Below the pieces are notes generated by a model. It made no database searches. It was not told the DNA's origin and worked only from the letters and a program-made list of their open reading frames with translations. Of a stretch of DNA of 64,000 nt, positions 17,006 to 24,114 are shown in pieces. The translations under genes and the position numbers were made by a program. Origin of the DNA: Kineosporiaceae bacterium (GTDB lineage: Bacteria > Actinomycetota > Actinomycetes > Actinomycetales > Kineosporiaceae); assembly GCA_016713225.1 (NCBI GenBank), contig JADJPO010000007.1, forward strand, positions 1-64,000. Direction: 5' to 3'. Every line of letters begins with the position of its first letter. Position 1 is the first letter of the stretch.

Positions 17006-17078
17006 TACCCCCGGCGGGACTCGAACCCGCACTGGAGCGCTTTTAAGGCGCCTGCCTCTGCCATTGGGCTACGGGGGC
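17006..17078 (-). tRNA. tRNA with UAA anticodon and short variable loop (identity uncertain, Leu by anticodon)
   Basis: Folds as a cloverleaf: acceptor GCCCCCG with CGGGGGT (first pair G-U), D arm GCCC...AGGC with the GG of the D loop, anticodon stem GGCGC/GCGCT with loop CTTAAAA, five-base variable region CCAGT, and T arm GCGGG-TTCGAGT-CCCGC; discriminator A, CCA not encoded. Positions 34-36 read TAA, decoding UUA (Leu). True bacterial tRNA-Leu is class II with a long variable arm; this one has only five bases. So either it is a non-standard tRNA, or its charging identity differs from its anticodon. Confidence 0.8.
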
Positions 17079-17104
17079 CTGGGCCGCCAGCCTAGAGGGC
17101 TGGA

Positions 17105-17977
17105 TCAGGGGTTGGTCCGGGTTGGCCCCGGGCCGGGCGGTGCGAGACAGGCGGCGATCGCGTCGTCCAGCATCTGCTCGGTCAGCCGACCCGTGAAGGT
17201 GTTCTGCTGACTCACGTGGTAGCTGCCGACGAGGCGGATCGGGTCGCCGGCCGGTCGGCCGAGTTGCACCTGGGCGCCGTGGCCGAAGCGAGGCCTGGGC
17301 CGCGGCACCTGCCAGCCCAGCCGGGTGGCGCACGCCAGCGCGGCCTGCCAGGCAAATCCACCCAGGGCCAGCATCGAGACCAGCGTCGGGTCGAGCAGGC
17401 GCACCTCGGCGTCCAGCCAGGGGGCACAGGTGTCACGCTCGGTGGGCGTCGGCCTGTTGTCCGGCGGCGCGCAACGCACCGGCGCCGCGATCCGGACGCC
17501 GCGCAGCCACTGGCCGTCGGCCGCGTGCAGGCTGTGGGGCTGGGCGGCCAGGCCGGCTCGATGCAGCGCGGCGAAGATCCAGTCCCCGGAACGGTCGCCG
17601 GTGAACACCCGGCCGGTGCGGTTGCCACCGTGCGCCGCCGGGGCCAGGCCGACCACGAGCAGCTGCGCCCGTGAGTCGCCCCAACCGGGTACCGGGCGCC
17701 CCCAATAGGGTTCCGCCGCAAAGGATCTGCGCTTGGCGACCGCCACCTCTTCACGCCAGGCGACCAGCCGAGGGCAGGCCCGGCAGACGCTCACCCGGGC
17801 ATCCAGGGCATCCAGCCCGCCCACCCCGACGGCATCCGCGACGGCGAGCCGGCGCACGTCGTCCGGGGTGTGCGCGATCGGGGTGTGAGCGTCGGCCGGG
17901 TCGCCCGGCCAGCCGGTTCCCGCCTCGACCGGCGAGGCGAACGCTCCGCCGGCGAACGGGTGGGGCAGCACCGTCAC
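17105..17977 (-). CDS. Uracil-DNA glycosylase, family 4/5 type with iron-sulfur cluster (UdgB-like)
   Basis: Removes uracil (and related deaminated bases) from DNA to start base-excision repair. 290 residues. CRACPRL near the N-terminus and RCAPPDNRPTPTERDTC in the middle supply four Cys for a [4Fe-4S] cluster. The active-site motif is VVGLAPAAHGGNRTGR, with GLAPA in place of the GEAPG of family 4, pointing to family 5. The distal loop is GSYHVSQQNT. GTG 17977 lies eight bases after the stop of the upstream hydrolase gene, so the two are probably cotranscribed. The short gap to the tRNA (27 bp) is on the other side. Confidence 0.87.
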   Translation of the reverse strand: MTVLPHPFAGGAFASPVEAGTGWPGDPADAHTPIAHTPDDVRRLAVADAVGVGGLDALDARVSVCRACPRLVAWREEVAVAKRRSFAAEPYWGRPVPGWGDSRAQLLVVGLAPAAHGGNRTGRVFTGDRSGDWIFAALHRAGLAAQPHSLHAADGQWLRGVRIAAPVRCAPPDNRPTPTERDTCAPWLDAEVRLLDPTLVSMLALGGFAWQAALACATRLGWQVPRPRPRFGHGAQVQLGRPAGDPIRLVGSYHVSQQNTFTGRLTEQMLDDAIAACLAPPGPGPTRTNP

Positions 17978-17984
17978 CTCGCAC

Positions 17985-18683
17985 TCAGCGCAGGTGCTCG
18001 CCGAAGAACGCCAGGGTGCGCTGCATCGCCGAGCCGGCCGCATCGGCGTCGTAGACCTCGGGGCGGTCGTCGTTGAAGAAGGCGTGCTGGGTGCCCGGAT
18101 AGTCGTGGCACTGCACCGATCCGCCGCCGGCTGTGATGGCCGCGACGGCCGTCTGGATGCCCGGCGCGGCCGAGGTGCCGTCGCCCTCGGAGCAATGGAT
18201 CATCGCCGACTTGCCGGCATAGCTCGGCCACGCCGGGTCCATCCGCTCCCACGGCACCGCGGGGTAGAAGCCCACGGCGGCCACCACGGGTTCGGCCACG
18301 GTCGCGCTCCACAGGGCCAGCGAGCCACCCATGCAGAACCCGATCGCTCCGATGCCTTGTCCCGTCACAGCTTCCAGTCCCGACAGGTACGCGGCGGCGC
18401 CGGCGATGTCCTGAGCGGCGCGGTCCATCGCCAGGCCCATCAGCAACCGCATCGCCTCGTCCGGCTCGTCGGTGGCGACACCGTGATAGAAGTCCGGCGC
18501 CAACGCGACGTACCCGGCCTGCGCGAACCGATCGGCCAGGTTCTTGATGTGGCCCACCAGACCCCACCATTCCTGGATCACGATCACGCCGGGCCCGCTG
18601 CCACCGGCTGGGATGGCCAGATAGCCCTCCGCCGTGCCGCCGTTGCTCGGAAAGGTCACCATCGCGCCGCTGCCATCGGTCAT
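17985..18683 (-). CDS. Dienelactone hydrolase family protein
   Basis: Alpha/beta hydrolase of 232 residues with the DLH triad: Cys in GAIGFCMGGSLAL, Asp in the SEGDG region and His in YPGTQHAFFNDDRP. VIVIQEWWGLVGHIKNLADR is the family N-terminal block, whose Glu shields the Cys. Start ATG 18683 has AAGGTGA six bases upstream; GTG 18692 is in frame. No aromatic-degradation genes are nearby, so the true substrate is unknown. It is cotranscribed with the uracil-DNA glycosylase. Confidence 0.88.
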   Translation of the reverse strand: MTDGSGAMVTFPSNGGTAEGYLAIPAGGSGPGVIVIQEWWGLVGHIKNLADRFAQAGYVALAPDFYHGVATDEPDEAMRLLMGLAMDRAAQDIAGAAAYLSGLEAVTGQGIGAIGFCMGGSLALWSATVAEPVVAAVGFYPAVPWERMDPAWPSYAGKSAMIHCSEGDGTSAAPGIQTAVAAITAGGGSVQCHDYPGTQHAFFNDDRPEVYDADAAGSAMQRTLAFFGEHLR

Positions 18684-18770
18684 GCGGGTCACCTTGACAC
18701 ATCAGGACTGCCGACCGCCCGGAGCCGGCGACACTGTCCGACAGTCGTCGGCACTGGCCCGCCCGGTGAG

Positions 18771-18804
18771 GCACTGTGCTGGCGGCAGAACATCAGCACA
18801 GTGC
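18771..18804. terminator. Hairpin between the winged-helix gene and the dienelactone hydrolase gene
   Basis: GCACTGTGCTG (18771-18781) and CAGCACAGTGC (18794-18804) are perfect 11-bp arms around 12 bases. They lie 78 bases past the stop of the leftward gene at 18882 and 88 bases before the next start. A second small palindrome, ACTGTCCGACAGT, is at 18732-18744. Could be a terminator of the first gene or an operator for the second. Confidence 0.45.
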
Positions 18805-18881
18805 ACTGCGGGCATCACCGTGCCCTCACCGCATCACAGAGGCGTCAGCCCTGGACGTAACGGCCCCGGACGCCCGCGGGT

Positions 18882-19991
18882 TCAGCGGGGCTCGACGAAG
18901 CGCAGCTGCGGCGTCCGGCCGAGGAAGGCGCCATAGCGGGCGGCTGCCTGCTCGGCCGCGGCGAGTTCGTCATCCGCCAACGGCCGCAACAGCTCGACGT
19001 CGAACCGCACCTGTCGCGGCTGCACGGTACGGCGCATCCGGCCGAGCACCTGCCCGTCGACGACCAGCATGCCCACGGCCGGCTCTCGCCCGGGGGTGAG
19101 CAGGCCGGCGGCGTCCAGCATGATGCGGGAATCCTGGTACCCGCGGTAGTACTCGTCGAGCAATTGCAGCAGGTGTGCCCGGGGCGAGCTGCGATCGAGG
19201 CCGGGGTCGGCGGTGGCGCACCAGAAGGTACGGCCGTCGTGCTCGAAGGAGTCCAACTGAGCGGACGCCGCGGCGAGCCCGGCGCGCACGTCGGTCAGCG
19301 GCAGCGTGGCCCAGTAGGCCAGATCGCGTTCGGTCGCCGGGCCGTGGCTGGTCATGTAGCGCAGCGCGAGTTCGGCGAGGGCCTCGTCACGGTCGAGGCG
19401 TCGGGCGTTCGGGGCGCGTTCGTCGAGCAGGGCATAGGTCTGCTTGGCGGCCTGGCCGTGACCCCGCTGAACTCCACTGCAGATCAGCGCTTCCTGTTCG
19501 GCCAACCCGACGACGAGCATCAGGGCCTGCCCGGAGTCCGGCAACTGGTGTGCTGCCAGACGTTCGCCGAGTTCGGGTCGGGTGAGGTGACCCTCGGTGA
19601 GCGCCTCGACCACCACGTCGATGGCGCGGCGGGCCGTCGCATCGTCCAAGCCCACGGTGCGTTGTTGTTGCCGGAACAACCGCCGGACGGCGGGCGCGGT
19701 GAGCTCGACCAGCCACCGGATGTCGTCCGCGTGTACGTAGTGCCAGGTCGGCCGCAACACGTGCGAACGCACGAACTCGCCGGCGTCCAGGGATCGGCCG
19801 ATGTCGCTCTCGCCCAACGGATCACCGTTCTCGGACGGCGCGGTGCGGGTCGCGACCGCCCATGCCGATTGCGAGGGGTTCTCGGCCTGGACGGCGAGCA
19901 ACGAGCGCACCGTGGCCGCCGGATCGGGCGGGCGCCACCCGGCCAGATGCTGGGAGTGCAGGCGCCACACCGCGATTCGGCGAGGGGTCAT
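18882..19991 (-). CDS. Winged-helix DNA-binding domain protein (HTH_42/YcaQ-AlkX family)
   Basis: 369 residues across the family's full length: N-terminal RIAVWRLHSQHLAGWRP and LLAVQAENPSQSAWAVATR, then VRSHVLRPTWHYVHADDIRW, and C-terminal DEYYRGYQDSR with GMLVVDGQVLGRMRR. Some members (YcaQ, AlkX) unhook DNA interstrand crosslinks or excise alkylated bases using a QxQ/QxD motif; here the equivalent is probably AVQAE. Inferred role: alkylation-damage repair or a related DNA transaction. It is near a uracil-DNA glycosylase in the same orientation. Confidence 0.8.
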   Translation of the reverse strand: MTPRRIAVWRLHSQHLAGWRPPDPAATVRSLLAVQAENPSQSAWAVATRTAPSENGDPLGESDIGRSLDAGEFVRSHVLRPTWHYVHADDIRWLVELTAPAVRRLFRQQQRTVGLDDATARRAIDVVVEALTEGHLTRPELGERLAAHQLPDSGQALMLVVGLAEQEALICSGVQRGHGQAAKQTYALLDERAPNARRLDRDEALAELALRYMTSHGPATERDLAYWATLPLTDVRAGLAAASAQLDSFEHDGRTFWCATADPGLDRSSPRAHLLQLLDEYYRGYQDSRIMLDAAGLLTPGREPAVGMLVVDGQVLGRMRRTVQPRQVRFDVELLRPLADDELAAAEQAAARYGAFLGRTPQLRFVEPR

Positions 19992-20022
19992 GCGGGCAGG
20001 CTAGCGGTTCACCGGGACTGGC

Positions 20023-21165
20023 TCACGGGGACGGGCTCACGGTGGGCAGCGGCGTGCCTGCGGCACTCGCCGTAGGCCTGGGTTCACCGGACAGTGCGCC
20101 CGAGGGCTGAGCGGACGGACCGCCGGCCGGGGACGGCGTGGCCGTGGCCTCAGGGTAGGCCGATCCGTCGATCCCGACCACGCGCGGCACGAGGCCCTGC
20201 GGCACGGGGGCCGCCGCAGGAGCGCCCACCGACGCGCCCATCGGAACTCCGTTGCTGTCCGAGGCGCCGCGCCATTCGAGCTTCTGCTGACGAAGCGGGA
20301 ACACGTTCCACACCACGCGACCTTGGTCGGTGACAGCCGCGATCTGGGCTGCGCCGGCCACTGGGGGCATTCCTTCGTAGTACGTGGTGGGGTCGCCCTC
20401 CCACAACGGCGCACGGGCCGAGTCGCCCACCGACAACGGCTTGCCGTTCTCGTCGAACAACTGGATGTCGCTCAAGGGCCTGCCCTGGGCGTCGTACACC
20501 AGCACGTTGCGCACCTCCGTGCCGTTGAGCCACAACCCGTTCTGCGGAGGAAGGGACATGGTGTCGAACACGGTGTTGGGGGTGGTCAGGCGCTCGATCC
20601 CGTTGGGCACCATCAGGATCGCCGCCGCGTTGATCGCCAGGAATCCGATGCGCAGCACCAGGTTGCGTCGCGCCCAACCGCGACGTCCAGCCTGCACGCT
20701 GAAGAACAGCAGCACGGCGAAGAGCGCGATCAGACCCCAGGTGAGTCCCTGGTAGCCGGCGCCGAAGAACACCACGGCGAACAGGCCTGCTCGCATCAGC
20801 CACCATGCCGGACGCAACGCGAGCGCGAAGTCGCGGACGGCCGGCCACCACGGCTGGCGCTCCAACCGCGCCACCACGATGGCACGCTGCGCGCGGACCA
20901 ACGTGACCAGGCCCGCCGCGCGCCGTCCCCCTGTGGCGGCGCGCGGCGGCAGTCCGGCGGCCGAGCGCAGTTCGGCGGCGTAGTCGGCCGGTGAGCCGAA
21001 CCGTTCGATGCCGGAGGTCGCGCCGCCATCGGTCAGCGCGTCGTCCAGGTCGGCCTCCAAACCGCCTGTCAGGTCATCGATCTCGTCCGGGGTCAGATCA
21101 TCGAGCGCGCGGCGCACCGCGGCGACGAATGCGGCGACCTCGGGGTGGGTGACGGAGGTGTTCAT
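20023..21165 (-). CDS. Membrane protein cotranscribed with a PadR regulator (DUF1700-like)
   Basis: 380 residues. The N-terminal ~60 residues (AAFVAAVRRALDDLTPDEIDDL, TGGLEADLDD) match the short helical HAAS-type domain found in proteins encoded next to PadR regulators. Membrane segments follow at about residues 118-160 and 175-192, then a ~180-residue extracytoplasmic part ending in a Pro/Ser/Thr-rich tail. ATG 21165 overlaps the PadR stop as ATGA. The family's proposed role is to partner the regulator in sensing envelope stress; the exact signal is unknown. Confidence 0.75.
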   Translation of the reverse strand: MNTSVTHPEVAAFVAAVRRALDDLTPDEIDDLTGGLEADLDDALTDGGATSGIERFGSPADYAAELRSAAGLPPRAATGGRRAAGLVTLVRAQRAIVVARLERQPWWPAVRDFALALRPAWWLMRAGLFAVVFFGAGYQGLTWGLIALFAVLLFFSVQAGRRGWARRNLVLRIGFLAINAAAILMVPNGIERLTTPNTVFDTMSLPPQNGLWLNGTEVRNVLVYDAQGRPLSDIQLFDENGKPLSVGDSARAPLWEGDPTTYYEGMPPVAGAAQIAAVTDQGRVVWNVFPLRQQKLEWRGASDSNGVPMGASVGAPAAAPVPQGLVPRVVGIDGSAYPEATATPSPAGGPSAQPSGALSGEPRPTASAAGTPLPTVSPSP

Positions 21166-21584
21166 CGCACCGGCTCCCTGCTGCTCGTGATGGTGGTGGT
21201 GGCTCGAGACTCGGAGCTGCCACCCAGAGCGGTGGTCAGCGGCCGGGTGTCCCGGATGTCGTGCCCGGCATCGGCGAGCAGTCCGGTCATGGTGGCAGCG
21301 AAGCCGGCCCAGGTCTGCGACTGCTCGGCCAACAGTGCCCGGCCGTGGGGGTTGATGCCGTAGTACTTGCGATGCGGGCCCTCGTCGGAGGGAACCACGT
21401 AGGAGGTCAGGGCGCCGCCGCTGTAGAGCCGGCGCAAGGTGCCGTACACCGAGGCGTCCCCCACGTCGTCCAGCCCGGCCGACCGCAGGCGACGCACGAC
21501 GTCGTAGCCGTATCCGTCCTCGGTGGAGACCACCGCCAGGACGGCGAGATCGAGCACCCCCTTGAGCAACTGCGTCGTATCCAC
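21162..21584 (-). CDS. PadR-family transcriptional regulator
   Basis: 140 residues. A winged helix with LLKGVLDLAVLAVVSTEDGY, GYDVVRRLRSAGL and the wing DEGPHRKYYGINPHGRALL gives a secure PadR call. GTG 21584 has GGAGG seven bases upstream; the longer in-frame reading has no site. It forms a two-gene unit with the membrane protein downstream (ATGA overlap), an arrangement common for PadR/HAAS pairs. Probably autoregulated. Confidence 0.9.
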   Translation of the reverse strand: MDTTQLLKGVLDLAVLAVVSTEDGYGYDVVRRLRSAGLDDVGDASVYGTLRRLYSGGALTSYVVPSDEGPHRKYYGINPHGRALLAEQSQTWAGFAATMTGLLADAGHDIRDTRPLTTALGGSSESRATTTITSSREPVR

Positions 21585-21667
21585 ACGCCCACCTCCCGAA
21601 TCCGCTGATGCGAGACCCACGCTACTGCACACTGCGCACTACTGCGCGAACAACACCCCATCAACAC

Positions 21668-21784
21668 CCCACCAAACCTGCCCATGCTCCGCGGGTGACG
21701 CGTCCCGACAGCTTGACAACGCTGTCATCGGGCCTCAGCGGAGCATCGGCAGTCACCTGCGGAGCATGAGCGGGTTGGGTGGGG
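21668..21784. repeat. Dispersed palindromic element, copy 2
   Basis: Forward monomer at 21681-21701, a shortened reverse monomer at 21736-21750 and a full reverse monomer at 21751-21771, with CACCCCACC on the left and GGGTTGGGTGGGG on the right flank. The centre carries its own small inverted repeat (GACAGC...GCTGTC). It lies between the biotin-carrier stop (21811) and the PadR start (21584), both leftward genes. Confidence 0.85.
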
Positions 21785-21810
21785 TGTGGTGGTGTGGTGT
21801 CGCGGGCGGG

Positions 21811-22173
21811 TCAGGCCCAGGTGAGCAGGGGTTGGCCTCCGCCGACGGTGGCGCCGACGGTGACCTCGACGGTCGCGACGGTGCCGTCGTGGGGGGCGGT
21901 GATCTCGGTCTCCATCTTCATGGCCTCGAGCACCAACAGGGTCTGGCCGGCGGTGACCTCCGCACCGCCCTCGACCAGCACCTTCACCACGGTGCCGGCG
22001 ATCGGCGCGGTCAGGCTGGACGACGCGGTGGCCGGCGCCCTGGCCGCCGTCGGCGTCACGCCGTACGCCGTCGGGCTGGCCATGGCGAGTTGGGCGAAGG
22101 TGGGTTGCGCCTCCTCGGCGACCTCGACCTCCACGTCGTAGACCATGCCGTTGACGGTGACCTTCAGCTTCAT
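21811..22173 (-). CDS. Biotin carboxyl carrier protein (1.3S-like subunit of transcarboxylase)
   Basis: 120 residues. The N-terminal 40 residues (MKLKVTVNGMVYDVEVEV) resemble the propionibacterial 1.3S subunit. An Ala/Thr-rich linker follows, then a biotinyl domain with the biotin lysine in LEAMKMETEI and the paired GTVVKVLVEGGAEV half. It carries CO2 as carboxybiotin between the 12S and 5S active sites. Start ATG 22173 has GAGGAG upstream. It is the last gene of the transcarboxylase operon. Confidence 0.92.
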   Translation of the reverse strand: MKLKVTVNGMVYDVEVEVAEEAQPTFAQLAMASPTAYGVTPTAARAPATASSSLTAPIAGTVVKVLVEGGAEVTAGQTLLVLEAMKMETEITAPHDGTVATVEVTVGATVGGGQPLLTWA

Positions 22174-22183
22174 GACCCGCTCC

Positions 22184-22231
22184 TCTGCGCCGTCAGCGCA
22201 CTGTGTCGTCTGCGCCGTCAGCGCACTGTGT
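22184..22231. repeat. 23-bp perfect direct repeat across the stop of the small carboxylase subunit
   Basis: TCTGCGCCGTCAGCGCACTG plus TGT occurs at 22184-22206 and 22209-22231, period 25. The copy at 22209-22231 contains the TGA (22218-22220) of the upstream leftward gene; the other lies in the 44-bp gap before the biotin-carrier start. Looks like a slippage duplication of a gene end. Confidence 0.85.
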
Positions 22232-22487
22232 AGACGGACGAATGCGAGTGGTGCTGCCCAGCGCGGCCGTGGGCACCCCACACGCCCTGGCGGCGCAATC
22301 GCACCTGCTTCACCGTGGCCCGCGTGCCCAGGTAGGCGGCCACCGCGGCCGAGATCGCGATCACCACGTCCTCGGGGACCTCGCCCTCGGGGTGAAAGCT
22401 GTGCAATCGCGCCTCCAGCGCATCGACCCGCTCGGTGAGCGCGGCGATGGTGGCCTCGAGTTCGGCGATCCTGGCCGTCTCATTCAT
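22218..22487 (-). CDS. Small epsilon-like subunit of the acyl-CoA carboxylase/transcarboxylase
   Basis: 89 residues. A heptad-patterned helix (IAELEATIAALTERVDALEA) is followed by EDVVIAISAAVAAYLGTRAT, then a basic tail, RLRRQGVWGAHGRAGQ. It resembles the short proteins encoded between carboxyltransferase and biotin-carrier genes in actinobacteria, and the delta/gamma-like parts of oxaloacetate decarboxylases in outline. Probably structural, helping assembly. It lies 22 bp downstream of the 12S gene. Confidence 0.7.
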   Translation of the reverse strand: MNETARIAELEATIAALTERVDALEARLHSFHPEGEVPEDVVIAISAAVAAYLGTRATVKQVRLRRQGVWGAHGRAGQHHSHSSVYTVR

Positions 22488-22509
22488 GAACAGCTCCCGG
22501 TTCGAGGTG

Positions 22510-24114
22510 TCACAGCGGGATCAGCCCGTGCTTCTTGGGCGGGCGCGACTCGCGCTTGCCCGACAACGTCGCCAGCGCCCGCGCCACCATCCGCCGGGTG
22601 TCGGCCGGTTCGATGATGTCGTCGACCAACCCGCGGGACGCCGCCACGTACGGCGTCGAGAACGTCTCGCGGTAGAGCGCGACCAGTTCGGCCCGCTTGG
22701 ACGCCGGGTCGTCGGCCTCGGCGATCTCGCGGCGGAACACCACGCCCGCCGCGCCCTCGGCGCCCATGACGGCGATCTCGGCACTGGGCCAGGCGTAGAC
22801 CCGGTCGGCGCCGAGGTCCTTGCCGCACATGGCCAGATACGCCCCGCCGTAGGCCTTGCGCAGCACCACGGTCACCTTGGGCACCGTGGCGGAGGAGTAG
22901 GCGAAGAGCATCTTGGCCCCGTGCCGGATGATGCCGCCGTGTTCCTGCGCCACCCCGGGCAGGAAGCCCGGCACATCGACCAGGGTGAGCAACGGGATGT
23001 TGAACGCGTTGCAGAAGCGCACGAATCGCGCCCCCTTGTCGGATGCGTCGATGTTCAGCACCCCCGACATCACCGCCGACTGGTTCGCCACCACCCCCAC
23101 CGAATGCCCCGCCACCCGGGCGAATCCGATCACCAGGTTCGGTGCGAAGCCGGCTTGCACCTCGAGGAAGTCACCGGCGTCGGCGATCCCGGCGATGACC
23201 TCGCGGACGTCGTAGCCCTTCTTCGGATCGTCGGGGATCAGCGAGTTCAGCCGCTCGTTGCGCGGCACCGCCTCGAACCCCTCGACGTAGGGCGGTTCCT
23301 CGGTGTTGTTGGCCGGCAGATAGCTGAGCAGCTTCTTGCAGATCGCGGCGGCGTGGGCGTCGTCCTCGGCGACGAAATGGCTGACGCCCGAACGGGTCAG
23401 GTGCGCCTCGGGGCCACCGAGCGCCTCGGCGGTGACCACTTCACCGGTGACCTGGCGAATCACGTCGGGCCCGGTGATGAACATCCGTGAGGCCCGGGTC
23501 TGGATGATGAAGTCGGTCAGCGCCGGTGAATAGGCCGCCCCGCCTGCGCACGGCCCGGCGATGATCGAGATCTGCGGGACGACGCCGGACAGCGCCACAT
23601 TGGCGTAGAACACCTTGCCGTAGCCCGACAACGAGTCGATACCCTCCTGCACCCGGGCGCCGCCAGAGTCGTTGAAGAACACGAACGGCGTGCCATTGGC
23701 CAGCGCCGCGTCCAGCATGTGGGCGACCTTGATCGAGTGCATCTCCCCCGCCGACCCGCCGGCGACCGAGAAGTCCTGACTGGCCAGGTGCACCGGGCGG
23801 CCCATCACGGTGCCGCTGCCGGTCACCACGCCATCTGCCGGCAAGACTGCGGTGTCCATGCCGAAATGCGTCGTCCGGTGCTGGGCGAACAGGCCGATCT
23901 CCTCGAACGAGCCCGGGTCGAGAAGCGCCGTGATCCGTTCTCGTGCCGTCAGTTTGCCCAGCTCGTGTTGCTTGGCGTGACGCTCGGCGCCGCCCCCGGC
24001 CTCCACCGTGGCCCGCTCGGCCCGCAGCCGATCGATGCGCTCGGCCATGCCGACCGGCGGGATCGTCGCCTTCGGCGGCGACGGCTCCGGTGCGCTGGTC
24101 TGTTCGGTGGTCAT
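22510..24114 (-). CDS. Carboxyl transferase 12S subunit (methylmalonyl-CoA/propionyl-CoA carboxyltransferase)
   Basis: Crotonase-fold subunit that moves CO2 between methylmalonyl-CoA (or propionyl-CoA) and carboxybiotin. 534 residues: N-terminal KLTARERITALLDPGSFEE, first oxyanion hole region GSAGEMHSIKV, SGGARVQEGIDSL and AGPCAGGAAYSPAL; second half DVPGFLPGVAQE, KVTVVLRKAYGGAYLAM and GAEGAAGVVFRREI. The ATG overlaps the 5S stop (ATGA). Full length for the family. It could alternatively serve a plain propionyl-CoA carboxylase, but the 5S partner favours transcarboxylase. Confidence 0.92.
   Translation of the reverse strand: MTTEQTSAPEPSPPKATIPPVGMAERIDRLRAERATVEAGGGAERHAKQHELGKLTARERITALLDPGSFEEIGLFAQHRTTHFGMDTAVLPADGVVTGSGTVMGRPVHLASQDFSVAGGSAGEMHSIKVAHMLDAALANGTPFVFFNDSGGARVQEGIDSLSGYGKVFYANVALSGVVPQISIIAGPCAGGAAYSPALTDFIIQTRASRMFITGPDVIRQVTGEVVTAEALGGPEAHLTRSGVSHFVAEDDAHAAAICKKLLSYLPANNTEEPPYVEGFEAVPRNERLNSLIPDDPKKGYDVREVIAGIADAGDFLEVQAGFAPNLVIGFARVAGHSVGVVANQSAVMSGVLNIDASDKGARFVRFCNAFNIPLLTLVDVPGFLPGVAQEHGGIIRHGAKMLFAYSSATVPKVTVVLRKAYGGAYLAMCGKDLGADRVYAWPSAEIAVMGAEGAAGVVFRREIAEADDPASKRAELVALYRETFSTPYVAASRGLVDDIIEPADTRRMVARALATLSGKRESRPPKKHGLIPL

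Noticed and set aside
16876..17019. Integrated mobile element at the tRNA
   Set aside because: Only 82 bp lies between the repeats, with no integrase or cargo; kept only as a possible attachment-site scar.
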